Of a DNA stretch of 64,000 bases, positions 17,118 through 25,277 are shown piece after piece. Position 1 is the stretch's first letter. The number at the start of each line of letters is the position of its first letter. This DNA comes from Acidobacteriota bacterium (GTDB taxonomy: Bacteria; Acidobacteriota; Holophagae; Thermotomaculales; Thermotomaculaceae): contig JAADGL010000045.1 of NCBI GenBank assembly GCA_013152385.1, positions 1 to 64,000 on the forward strand, read 5' to 3'. The position numbers were made by a program, and so were the translations under genes. A model generated the notes under the pieces. The model was not told the DNA's origin. It saw nothing but the letters and a program-made list of their open reading frames with translations, and searched no databases.

Positions 17118-18491
17118 ATGAAATCATTGATCGAACCCTTCAGGATTAAGATGGTGGAAGCGATCCGTCAGACCACGGAGCGGGAAAGAACGGAAATTCT
17201 CGAAAAGGCGCATTACAATCCTTTCCTGATTAAAGCGGAAGACATTCTGATTGATTTTCTGACCGACAGCGGTACCGGTGCCATGAGCGACAAACAGTGG
17301 GCTGCCATGATGATCGGCGATGAGTCCTATGCCGGCAGTAAAAGCTTTTTTCGTTTTGAAAAAGCAGTGAGGAATATTACGGCTTTTACCCATATCATTC
17401 CCACCCATCAAGGCCGTGCGGCGGAACGAATTCTGTTCAGTGTTGCGGTTAAAGAGGGAGATAAAGTACCAAGCAATACCCATTTTGACACCACCCGTGC
17501 CAATATTGAATTCAACAGGGCCGAAGCGGTTGACTTTGTGATTCCGGAAGGGAAAATTCCAACATTGGAGCACCCGTTTAAAGGGAATATGGATTTGGGC
17601 CGTCTGGCTGATTTTCTGGAAAAACATCATGAACAGGTGCCCCTTGGCATGATTACCGTCACCAATAATTCCGGCGGCGGCCAGCCGGTCTCTATGGAAA
17701 ACATACGGGAAACCTCAAAACTTCTGCACAAATATGATATTCCGTTTTTCATAGACGCCTGCCGGTTCGCAGAAAATGCATATTTTATTAAACTCCGTGA
17801 GCCCGGGTACGGAGACAGGGATGTTCTGGAAATTGCCCGGGAAATGTTCTCTTATGCCGATGGCTGCACCATGAGTGCCAAAAAGGATGCCATGGTGAAT
17901 ATTGGCGGTTTTCTCGCCATGAATGATGAAACCCTCGCCATGAACGCCCGGAACCTGTTGATTTTAACCGAGGGGTTTCCAAGCTACGGGGGCCTTGCCG
18001 GCCGGGACCTGGAAGCCATGGCAGTGGGGCTGGAAGAAGTGCTTCATGAAGATTATCTGAAGTACCGCCTGCGTACTGCAGCTTACATGGGGGAACGGCT
18101 CACCGAAGCCGGCATTGACATTATCCGCCCCACAGGCGGCCACGCGGTGTATATTGACGCGAAGGCATTTTATCCCCACATCCCCCCTTCACAGTTTCCC
18201 GGGCAGGTTCTCTGCGCGGAACTGTATCGGAAAGGCGGTATCCGGGGCGTGGAAATCGGTTCTGTCATGTTCGGAAAAAAAGACCCGGAAACCGGATCGG
18301 AAATTCCTGCCGAAATGGAGCTGGTACGTCTGGCATTTCCCAGAAGAATGTACACCCAGAGCCATTTTGACTATGCGATTGAGGTCATTATTGAAACCTA
18401 TGGAGACCGTGATCGGGCCCGGGGCTTGAAGATTGTCTGGGAGCCGCCGTTTCTCCGGCATTTTACGGCAAAATTTTCCCCTGTAGATTGA
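17118..18491 (+). CDS. tnaA: tryptophanase (tryptophan indole-lyase)
   Basis: PLP enzyme splitting tryptophan to indole, pyruvate and ammonia; 457 residues. Beta-eliminating lyase features are the E-P-F-R-I-K start, L-T-D-S-G-T-G-A-M-S-D near 50, T-H-Q-G-R-A-A-E near 100, and the PLP lysine K256 in S-A-K-K-D-A-M. The near-identical tyrosine phenol-lyases carry Arg in a M-E-R-G motif that binds the phenol ring; here the motif reads G-V-E-I-G-S, with the Ile of tryptophanases, so tryptophanase is favoured. The ATG at 17118 has GGGAG nine bases upstream. No TnaC-like leader or tryptophan permease is adjacent. Confidence 0.9.
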   Translation: MKSLIEPFRIKMVEAIRQTTERERTEILEKAHYNPFLIKAEDILIDFLTDSGTGAMSDKQWAAMMIGDESYAGSKSFFRFEKAVRNITAFTHIIPTHQGRAAERILFSVAVKEGDKVPSNTHFDTTRANIEFNRAEAVDFVIPEGKIPTLEHPFKGNMDLGRLADFLEKHHEQVPLGMITVTNNSGGGQPVSMENIRETSKLLHKYDIPFFIDACRFAENAYFIKLREPGYGDRDVLEIAREMFSYADGCTMSAKKDAMVNIGGFLAMNDETLAMNARNLLILTEGFPSYGGLAGRDLEAMAVGLEEVLHEDYLKYRLRTAAYMGERLTEAGIDIIRPTGGHAVYIDAKAFYPHIPPSQFPGQVLCAELYRKGGIRGVEIGSVMFGKKDPETGSEIPAEMELVRLAFPRRMYTQSHFDYAIEVIIETYGDRDRARGLKIVWEPPFLRHFTAKFSPVD

Positions 18492-18504
18492 GGAGGAACC
18501 CGGG

Positions 18505-19053
18505 ATGCGGAAGAAAGCGGAAGCACTGGTCGCGGCCTATGTCAAAAAGGACTCACTGAAGCGCCATTTATCTGCGGTGGAAGCGGCGATGGGATTTTAT
18601 GCCCGGAAGTTCGGGGAAGATGAGGAATATTGGCGGATAACCGGCCTGCTCCACGACTTTGACTACGAAAAATTTCCAGATCAACATCCTTTGAGAGGAA
18701 TGGAAATTCTGAAAACAGAAAACTTTCCGGATGAAATGATAGAGGCAATCGGAGGGCATGCGGATTATACCGGAATTCCAAGGACAACGCTTCTGGCAAA
18801 GACTCTTTACGCGGTGGACGAGCTGTCCGGATTTGTGATGGCGGTGGCATATGTACGTCCATCACACTTGCTGCGGGACGTGCCGGTCAAATCGGTTCGT
18901 AAAAAATTAAAGGACAAAGCATTTGCGCGGCAGGTGAATCGGGAAGAGATTATGAAGGGTGCGGAAGAGTTGGGCATAGAGATTTATGAACATATTCAAA
19001 ATGTAATAGATGCCCTGAAAATCAATGCGGAGAAATTGGGATTTTCGGGCTAA
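18505..19053 (+). CDS. HD-domain metal-dependent phosphohydrolase (HDIG type)
   Basis: A 182-residue single HD domain. Visible ligands are H21, the H50-D51 pair in L-L-H-D-F-D-Y, H61, H84 in G-G-H-A-D, and D107 in A-V-D-E-L-S-G, matching TIGR00277-type HDIG proteins. Family members hydrolyse phosphate esters, often of nucleotides, but the substrate is unknown. It follows tryptophanase after 13 bases with GGAGGAACC upstream, so the two are probably co-transcribed; a functional link is not evident. Confidence 0.8.
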   Translation: MRKKAEALVAAYVKKDSLKRHLSAVEAAMGFYARKFGEDEEYWRITGLLHDFDYEKFPDQHPLRGMEILKTENFPDEMIEAIGGHADYTGIPRTTLLAKTLYAVDELSGFVMAVAYVRPSHLLRDVPVKSVRKKLKDKAFARQVNREEIMKGAEELGIEIYEHIQNVIDALKINAEKLGFSG

Positions 19054-19165
19054 TGTCAGAAGCTGATTTGTTTGTGTACACAATTTAGGACAAAAAAAGA
19101 ACAATTTTAGCTATTCTGCCAAAAAAATGACAGGTAATCGGTGATTTTTTGTGAAATGTTGACAC

Positions 19166-19196
19166 TTACCCGGGTAAAATATCGTAACTACCGGTA
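19166..19196. promoter_or_regulatory. two palindromes just upstream of a sigma-54 promoter
   Basis: A perfect 12-bp palindrome TTACCCGGGTAA (19166-19177) and a perfect 8-bp palindrome TACCGGTA (19189-19196) share an ACC(C)GG(G)T core and lie 8-39 bases upstream of the -24 element. They could be binding sites for an activator or repressor. Confidence 0.4.
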
Positions 19197-19203
19197 TTTT
19201 CTC

Positions 19204-19221
19204 TTGGCATGTTACTTGCAT
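19204..19221 (+). promoter_or_regulatory. sigma-54 (RpoN) promoter
   Basis: TTGGCATGTTACTTGCAT matches the consensus TTGGCACG-N4-TTGCW at all but one base, with GG at 19206-19207 and GC at 19218-19219, exactly ten bases between. The expected start of transcription is about 19230-19232. No ORF of note lies downstream on this strand; dxs is on the opposite strand. Confidence 0.7.
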
Positions 19222-19229
19222 ATATAAGG

Positions 19230-19362
19230 GTGTAGAAAGAACTGACGGGGGAAGCCATAAAGATAGCCTATCACAAAAAACACCTTATTTGGCTTACCAA
19301 ACACTACCCATCAATGAAATCCTTCATAAAATTTCCCCCGTTTCTTTCTCTTTCTCTTGTTT
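19230..19362 (+). ncRNA. candidate sigma-54-driven small RNA
   Basis: Starting at the predicted +1, the strand folds plausibly: ACGGGGGAA (19245-19253) pairs with TTCCCCCGT (19333-19341) to close an 80-base interior that contains GATAG/CTATC (19262-19272), ATGAA/TTCAT (19314-19327), and an alternative AAGCCA/TGGCTT pair (19252-19257 with 19290-19295). A long pyrimidine tract (19341-19362) follows the closing stem, as in a loose terminator. The interior has an A-rich single-stranded stretch near 19273-19280. No family is recognised. The only ORF inside encodes 17 residues without a ribosome site. Confidence 0.45.
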
Positions 19363-19424
19363 CCTAAAACAAAAAATTAAAGAGTTGATAGCTGATTCTC
19401 TGTTTTCCTGAGCTGGTTTGCAGA

Positions 19425-21341
19425 TTATATTTCGGAATTCCAATTACCGTGTTTTCTTACGCTTTTATTTTCCAGGATAAATTCCCGAATCCGATAGAAA
19501 AGATGTGCTTCCGTTAGGCGAAGTTCATCCAGCAATTCTCCGGGTGTGCCGTGATGAACAATGACATCCGGAACCCCGATGCGCAGTACCGGGATTGTCC
19601 GGTGGTTTTGTTCCAGCAGTTCCAGAACGGCGGAGCCAAACCCTCCTGCCAGAGCATTTTCTTCACAGGTAATCAGGAGTCCGCAGGACTCTGCGGCGTC
19701 TAAAATTGCGCTTTCATCCAGCGGTTTGGCAAAGCGCGCATCAATTACATGTATGGAAAGCCCCTCTGACGCAAGGCGTTCCGCAACACGCTTTGCCTTC
19801 CATGCCATCGGGCCGATGGCAACGATAGCGGCATCTTCGCCTGTCCGCAGAACCCGGCTCTTTCCGATTGGGATTTCCCGGAGCAGTTCATCCGGCGGCA
19901 GCCCTTCACCGGTTCCTCTGGGATAGCGGATAGCGGCGGGCATGGAAAGCCCGGAAGCGGTAAAAAGCATGTGGCGCAATTCATTTTCATCTGCCGGTGC
20001 CATAATAATCAGATTTGGAATCGGGCGTAGGAAGCTCAGGTCATAGAGGCCGTGATGGGTTTCGCCGTCTGCTCCGACAATACCGGCACGGTCCAGGCAG
20101 AAGACAACCGGAAGGTTCATCAGACAGGTGTCATGAATTACCTGGTCGAAAGCCCGTTGGAGGAAAGTGGAGTAAATGGCAACAAAGGGTTTTTTGCCTG
20201 AAATTGCCATTCCTGCAGCAAATGTTACGGCATGCTGTTCGGCGATTCCGACATCGAAGAAACGATCGGGAAACTGTTTTCCAAAACTTTCAAGTCCGGT
20301 TCCGGACGGCATTGCGGCGGTAATCGCGGTAATTTTCTGGTCATTGCGGGCAAGTTGAATCAGTGTGTCTCCGAAAACAGCTGTAAAAGACGGTTCCCGT
20401 TTCGGTTTCCCCAGTGTCCTGCCGGTTGAAATCTCAAAAGGAGATGCGCCGTGCCATTTGTCCGGTGATTTTTCTGCAAATTTGTATCCTTTCCCTTTGA
20501 TGGTTTTCACGTGGATCAAAACCGGTCCGTCAATTTTTCGCGCTTTTTGTAAGGTGGATACCAGTTTGCCATAATCGTGGCCGTCCACCGGCCCGATATA
20601 GTGAAACCCCAACTCTTCAAACAGCATGCCTGGAACAAACATGCGTTTCAATGTGTCTTCCATTGCCTTCGCGATTTTAATAAAGGAATTACCGATACCG
20701 GGGACACTTTTCAGTACCGTTTCCACATGATCCCGCATCCGGTTGTAAAGTTTGCCGGAGAGAATCTGGTTTAAATACCCGCTCAATGCGCCGACATTGT
20801 GGGAAATGGACATTTCATTATCATTGAGAATCACGATCATTTTTTTCTTGACATGCCCGGCCTGGTTCATCGCTTCAAACGCGAGGCCTGCGGTCAGCGA
20901 TCCGTCTCCGATAAAAGCCAGGACATCATGGTCCAACCCGGCAAGATCTCTGGACACAGCCATCCCCAGTGCTGCCGAAATGGATGTGGATGAGTGGCCG
21001 GTGTTGAAATGATCGTAGGGGCTTTCGGTGATTTTCGGGAAACCGCTGATTCCGCCGAGCTGTCGCAATGTCTGGAAGTCCTTCATTCTGCCGGTGAGAA
21101 TTTTATGCGCGTATGCCTGATGACCGACATCCCATACAATCCGGTCTTTTGTAAAATCAAAAACAGTATGAAGCGCCAGTGTAATTTCCACAACACCGAG
21201 GCTGGAGGCCAGATGCCCGCCGGTATGGGAAACTGTTTCGATGATAAAGGCACGAATCTCTTTTGCAAGTTGCCGAACCTCATCTTCGGTCATGGCTGCC
21301 AGTTCCCGGGGGGTTAGAAGCGGGGTCAGGATCGGGTCCAT
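19425..21341 (-). CDS. dxs: 1-deoxy-D-xylulose-5-phosphate synthase
   Basis: Thiamine-diphosphate enzyme that joins pyruvate and glyceraldehyde 3-phosphate, the first step of the MEP isoprenoid pathway and a source of thiamine and pyridoxal precursors; 638 residues, normal length. Seen are H-T-G-G-H-L-A-S-S-L-G near 40-50, the thiamine motif G-D-G-S-L-T-A-G-x-A-x-E-A-M-N near 145-160 with I-L-N-D-N, and G-I-A-E-Q-H-A-V-T-F-A-A-G-M near 370. The ATG at 21341 has GGAGG seven bases upstream. It faces the plus-strand genes tail to tail across the sigma-54 region. Confidence 0.97.
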   Translation of the reverse strand: MDPILTPLLTPRELAAMTEDEVRQLAKEIRAFIIETVSHTGGHLASSLGVVEITLALHTVFDFTKDRIVWDVGHQAYAHKILTGRMKDFQTLRQLGGISGFPKITESPYDHFNTGHSSTSISAALGMAVSRDLAGLDHDVLAFIGDGSLTAGLAFEAMNQAGHVKKKMIVILNDNEMSISHNVGALSGYLNQILSGKLYNRMRDHVETVLKSVPGIGNSFIKIAKAMEDTLKRMFVPGMLFEELGFHYIGPVDGHDYGKLVSTLQKARKIDGPVLIHVKTIKGKGYKFAEKSPDKWHGASPFEISTGRTLGKPKREPSFTAVFGDTLIQLARNDQKITAITAAMPSGTGLESFGKQFPDRFFDVGIAEQHAVTFAAGMAISGKKPFVAIYSTFLQRAFDQVIHDTCLMNLPVVFCLDRAGIVGADGETHHGLYDLSFLRPIPNLIIMAPADENELRHMLFTASGLSMPAAIRYPRGTGEGLPPDELLREIPIGKSRVLRTGEDAAIVAIGPMAWKAKRVAERLASEGLSIHVIDARFAKPLDESAILDAAESCGLLITCEENALAGGFGSAVLELLEQNHRTIPVLRIGVPDVIVHHGTPGELLDELRLTEAHLFYRIREFILENKSVRKHGNWNSEI

Positions 21342-21828
21342 TGGGCCTCCGGTTAATTACATTCTTTCCAAAGTCATTTTATCATAAATTTATGCCGGAA
21401 TCTCTGCTTTCGGGACGGAGAAAAACAATTGGAAAAGGTTTCGGGTTCCGGCTTTCCCGGTGGAAAAATGTTTTTGACAAAAACTGTGAAAAACGTTGTG
21501 GAAAACCCTGTTAAAAACCTGGAATTTTCAATCAAAACAAGGACTTCGACGCATTGCACTACCAGAGGTGTGCATATATAAATTCTTTAAAAACAGTTAG
21601 TTGTATATTAAATCAATGTTTTCAATGGATTGTGGATCGAAGTGTCTGTGTTTTTCACAGTTCGCTATCTAATTATATGCAAAACAGGGTGTTTCACACC
21701 ATTCTTCTGTCGTTGTTTCAAGTTCAGATTGAAATCCGGGGCCTCTGCGATGCGGCAATAAACTTTGAACGAACGGTTAAACGGGAGCGTTCATCATTAA
21801 TTCTCCCTGTCCTCCGGATAAGGTTTAT
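21342..21828. other. gene-free region with DnaA-box-like 9-mers and AT-rich stretch
   Basis: No credible gene in 487 bases. Three 9-mers fit TTWTNCACA: minus strand at 21485-21493 and 21497-21505, plus strand at 21651-21659; near-matches lie at 21509-21517, 21631-21639 and 21690-21698. Between the two groups is an AT-rich stretch (about 21569-21625). Inverted repeats CTGTG/CACAG (21646-21660) and GGTGT/ACACC (21688-21700) are also present. The region lies upstream of dxs and must hold its promoter. An origin is not claimed: no dnaA or dnaN is near, and genes converge on this area. Confidence 0.45.
21473..21520. repeat. four imperfect 12-bp tandem repeats
   Basis: Four consecutive 12-base units with the pattern TKTGRMAAAACN: 21473-21484, 21485-21496, 21497-21508 and 21509-21520. 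Each carries an A-tract of four or five, and units 2 and 3 contain DnaA-box-like 9-mers on the minus strand. They lie 130-180 bases upstream of the dxs start. Confidence 0.6.
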
Positions 21829-24800
21829 TCAATGGGCAGGTGTTTCAATCATCCAGATGCTGGTGCCGGGGGAGTTGTCCGGATCGCCGGGGCAGGATTC
21901 AAATACGATTTTTGTACCGTCCGGGGACCAGGATGGCGCCCCGTCATATCCATTGTTATTTGTTACCCGAAGAGGAGTTCCTCCTGAAACCGGTAGAATG
22001 TAGAGGTTTGCAAAATCCAACTCACCGTTGTCAGAGCTGTACACAATCCATTTTCCGTCCGGAGAAAATGAAGCATCGGTTTTATCACCGCTTCCCGATG
22101 TGACCATTCGGGGGTTGCTTCCGTCCGGTTTCATTACCCAAATGTCCCATTGCCCGCCGGAAAACCGCTGGTACAGGATCAGATCCCCTGCCGGAGACCA
22201 GTTGGGTTGGCGGCAGTCATCTGACACACCGGTCAGAGATTCATAAGAGCCGGTACCGTCAATTCTGTATGTTGTGATAATACCGTTTTCTTCCACGTCC
22301 TCTTTGTGGGACTCAAACACAAGCCATTGCCCGTCCGGTGACAGGCTGGGTTCATACGCCACATCAGCACTTCTATTGGTGATCCTGGTTTCCTGGCCGT
22401 TTATTGCGTTTTCTCCAATGCTGTAAATTTCATCGTGAGGTTCCCGGTCTGATGAGAATACAATTGTCTTAATGGTGGGATTCCAGGTGGAACCCGGAAG
22501 ATTGACATTGGTATTTCCATCTGACACAAGTGTTTTCAGGCAGCAGCTTTCCAGATCAAAAATAAAGAGATCGGCGGGCCCTTCGTTATAGTTGTTTCTG
22601 AACCGGGTAAAAAGGATTGATTTGCCGTCCGGTGACCAGGCCGGATTTTGTATACTGCCGCCGGCAACGGTCTCTATTTTGACTGCGCCGTCGGTCCGCC
22701 GTATCGTTTTGAACAGGATTGCGCCATGATTTTCCCAGAAAAGCTGGATTTCCCGTTCTGTTTTTTCATCCGGAAGATGAAAGCACTCCGTTATATTATT
22801 GTCGGATGTGTCTGTTAGATTAAATACTGCAGTATTGGAAATTTTGGCCAGAACTGCGCCGTTGGATTGCCACATTTCATTATCTGCTGTCCTGTTTCCA
22901 TTGGTCAGCAATGTCAGATAATTGTAAGCCTCATCTGTATTTATGGAATTTTGGCTGTTGCCGACCGTTATATTGTCCCGTCCCAGAATTTCTGCCAGTT
23001 CCAGGCGGGCGGATTCCCCGGATAAGATCGTGTAAGCGTTGGTAATTATGAGACTGGTTTCCGGGTTCCGGGTGATGGTCCAATCCGGCATTCTGTAAAT
23101 CCAGGTCCGGTCTATGCCTCCGGCGGAGGTTTTTATGCGGATTCCGATCCGGGATGTGCCATAGGGCGTGGTATTGTCATCCACGGTTGTTCCGGAACTG
23201 AAATCCACCCGGAACAGGTTTGCGGATAATTCCGGATGCGCTGTTCTGCTGAATGTTGCCAGTGTTCCTTTTACATTCCAGCTGTTGTCAAATGCGAGGA
23301 TGTCATAGCCTGTTATGCTGCCGGTGGTATCTCGCATTTCTATGATCAGATGGCTGAAAAGTGTGTCATTATCCTCTACTTCCAGGTTACGGGTTCCGGA
23401 CAGCGCCGGGATGTCCGTTGCTATGCCCCGTGTTTCATTGGCAATGAAGGGGTGGATTGTCAGGGGGGTTGTGTTTACGGTGTCTTCGCCGATCATCCAG
23501 CTATGGACCTCTTTTCCGTCCACAAGCTTCAATCCCCCCTGCAGGGCGTACATCATAATGTTCCGGTTGTCCGACAGCGGTGATTCTGAAACGGATCCGT
23601 AAACCGTCAGCTGTTTTACATCATCCCGAATTCCTTCCAGTCCGGCGCTGTTCAGCAGCGCTTCAATCGTTTCAGCATACTTGCTCATGGAAACAATTGT
23701 GACCACCTGTGTCCCCAGAACTGTTCCGGTTTCAGTTTGATACGACAGAACAATGTTTTGGTCCCGATTGCTGAAATTTGCAAATGCCAAACCGGTCCAG
23801 ATCCCTTCTGTGCCATCACTTGCATCTTTTGAATCTGCTAAAGGGATGTTGCAGCGCTGCCGGGGAGGATCCATTCCTGTGACACTGGACAGGTAACCGC
23901 CGGTATCCGGCAGCAGGAGTCCGACTCCGCCCATAATGGGCCAATCGGCACCGTTCGGCTCGCCACCGAACAGTTCTCCGCCCATAATCGGTTTTTCCGC
24001 CACTATCCGTGCAAACCCTGCTCCATCCGGCAACCCCAAGTTTTGAATCACATCCACCAGTTTGCCGAAAGCCGGTAACTGCCCGGTGGCATCATCAATG
24101 ACGGAAGTGGTTGTATTCACATCAAGATGAACGCCTTCCGGGCTGTAATACTGAATGACAAATTTTACTGTTTCCGAATTGGGATTATTCAGCACCAGGC
24201 CGGTCCACCAGTAATACCCGTCCGCTGCAATATGCGGCACAATCAGTTCCTCGAAAGCGGGGGGATTGCCGAAGGCTCCGCCGGATTCGCCGTTCACTTT
24301 CATAAACAGGGTGTTGTTTACCAGATTATTGACCGGTGCCGAGGTTTTCTGCTGAAACGATTCACTTTTCAATTTCATCCAGCCCGCATCCGCGGGAACA
24401 GTACCACCAAACATATCTTTCATGTTAAAACTGGCGCTGCCCCTGCTGCTGTCCAAGTCCGGCATTGTAAATCCATAGCTGTTGACAGTTCCGTCAAAGG
24501 CAAAATTTTCCAGCCGGGGATATACAACCGCACTGATATTGCAGTCTGTGTTATTTATGCGGGCGATGTTATCCAGAAAGGTCCAATATCCTGTGTTGTT
24601 TGTAAAATGAAGATTGTATACAGTAGCACTGCCGGCAATCGGTGCCGGCACCATTGCCCGCTGATCCCCCCTGCTGTACAGAACCCACACGTCCTTTCTG
24701 CTGCTGCTTGAAATTTCGACAAGGCCGATTGTTCCAGTATCCTCAATGGTGGGGAAAAGTGCTTTCAATGTTACGCGTAGCTGGTTCCCGTTCGCAACTT

Positions 24801-25086
24801 CGCCGGATCGGTTCGTACTGGCCAGCAGGGCTCCGTCTTTTCCATAGGCTTTGAAGATTGCCGTATTGTCTGAGGCCGGATTCAGAATACCGGTATTCAC
24901 CAGGATAATCTCACAATTATACCCATCCGGTGTCAGTACATAATTTCTGAAATCATCTCCGGTGAACCCGGGATGACATCCCAGAAAAATTTCCCAGATG
25001 AATACTACAAACAAAAACCCAGTATACCGAATGCCGGTTGTACTTCGCGGCAGTATACCTGCAGAAGATTTTTTCCGTTTTATCAA
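21829..25086 (-). CDS. large exported protein with C-terminal TolB-type propeller
   Basis: About 1085 residues. The N-terminus is basic, then a hydrophobic segment ending in F-L-G-C (possible lipobox near residue 38). Residues about 50-780 are beta-rich and contain repeats of a module with a W-T-G-L core (Y-W-W-T-G-L-V-L-N-N-P near 300; I-W-T-G-L-A-F-A-N near 435). Residues about 800-1085 carry six TolB/PD40 blades, each with W/L-S-P-D-G then I-V/L-F. The TTG at 25086 is preferred over the TTG at 25107 because GGAGGG lies six bases before it. The same module recurs in the proteins at 53-57 kb and 62-64 kb. Function unknown; extracellular binding is likely. Confidence 0.7.
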   Translation of the reverse strand: MIKRKKSSAGILPRSTTGIRYTGFLFVVFIWEIFLGCHPGFTGDDFRNYVLTPDGYNCEIILVNTGILNPASDNTAIFKAYGKDGALLASTNRSGEVANGNQLRVTLKALFPTIEDTGTIGLVEISSSSRKDVWVLYSRGDQRAMVPAPIAGSATVYNLHFTNNTGYWTFLDNIARINNTDCNISAVVYPRLENFAFDGTVNSYGFTMPDLDSSRGSASFNMKDMFGGTVPADAGWMKLKSESFQQKTSAPVNNLVNNTLFMKVNGESGGAFGNPPAFEELIVPHIAADGYYWWTGLVLNNPNSETVKFVIQYYSPEGVHLDVNTTTSVIDDATGQLPAFGKLVDVIQNLGLPDGAGFARIVAEKPIMGGELFGGEPNGADWPIMGGVGLLLPDTGGYLSSVTGMDPPRQRCNIPLADSKDASDGTEGIWTGLAFANFSNRDQNIVLSYQTETGTVLGTQVVTIVSMSKYAETIEALLNSAGLEGIRDDVKQLTVYGSVSESPLSDNRNIMMYALQGGLKLVDGKEVHSWMIGEDTVNTTPLTIHPFIANETRGIATDIPALSGTRNLEVEDNDTLFSHLIIEMRDTTGSITGYDILAFDNSWNVKGTLATFSRTAHPELSANLFRVDFSSGTTVDDNTTPYGTSRIGIRIKTSAGGIDRTWIYRMPDWTITRNPETSLIITNAYTILSGESARLELAEILGRDNITVGNSQNSINTDEAYNYLTLLTNGNRTADNEMWQSNGAVLAKISNTAVFNLTDTSDNNITECFHLPDEKTEREIQLFWENHGAILFKTIRRTDGAVKIETVAGGSIQNPAWSPDGKSILFTRFRNNYNEGPADLFIFDLESCCLKTLVSDGNTNVNLPGSTWNPTIKTIVFSSDREPHDEIYSIGENAINGQETRITNRSADVAYEPSLSPDGQWLVFESHKEDVEENGIITTYRIDGTGSYESLTGVSDDCRQPNWSPAGDLILYQRFSGGQWDIWVMKPDGSNPRMVTSGSGDKTDASFSPDGKWIVYSSDNGELDFANLYILPVSGGTPLRVTNNNGYDGAPSWSPDGTKIVFESCPGDPDNSPGTSIWMIETPAH

Positions 25087-25277
25087 AAATTTCCCTCCAT
25101 TTGTCAATCGGTTGTCTAATATCAGTTTATCACACTGAAGGAAAACAGATACAAAGACCGGTGCTTATCCATTTAAGCGCCCGGTCGGCAAGAGACGTTA
25201 CAAGTGAGGGGTATGACTTTGATTTTTCTCAATTTTTCCGGACAGGTCCGGTAGATTTAACCGCAGATGGTAATTTC

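Noticed and set aside
19314-19367. A 17-residue peptide gene inside the sigma-54 transcript
   Set aside because: No Shine-Dalgarno, and the codons come from a pyrimidine tract; a non-coding RNA is more likely.
21567-21592. A dif-like XerC/XerD site near GGTGTGCATA
   Set aside because: The left arm resembles dif but the right arm matches in only about seven of eleven positions and the spacer is off by one. Not enough to call.
21342-21828. A replication origin (oriC)
   Set aside because: DnaA-box-like 9-mers and an AT-rich stretch are present, but dnaA, dnaN and gidA are absent and gene orientation converges on the region. I report the cluster but not an origin.
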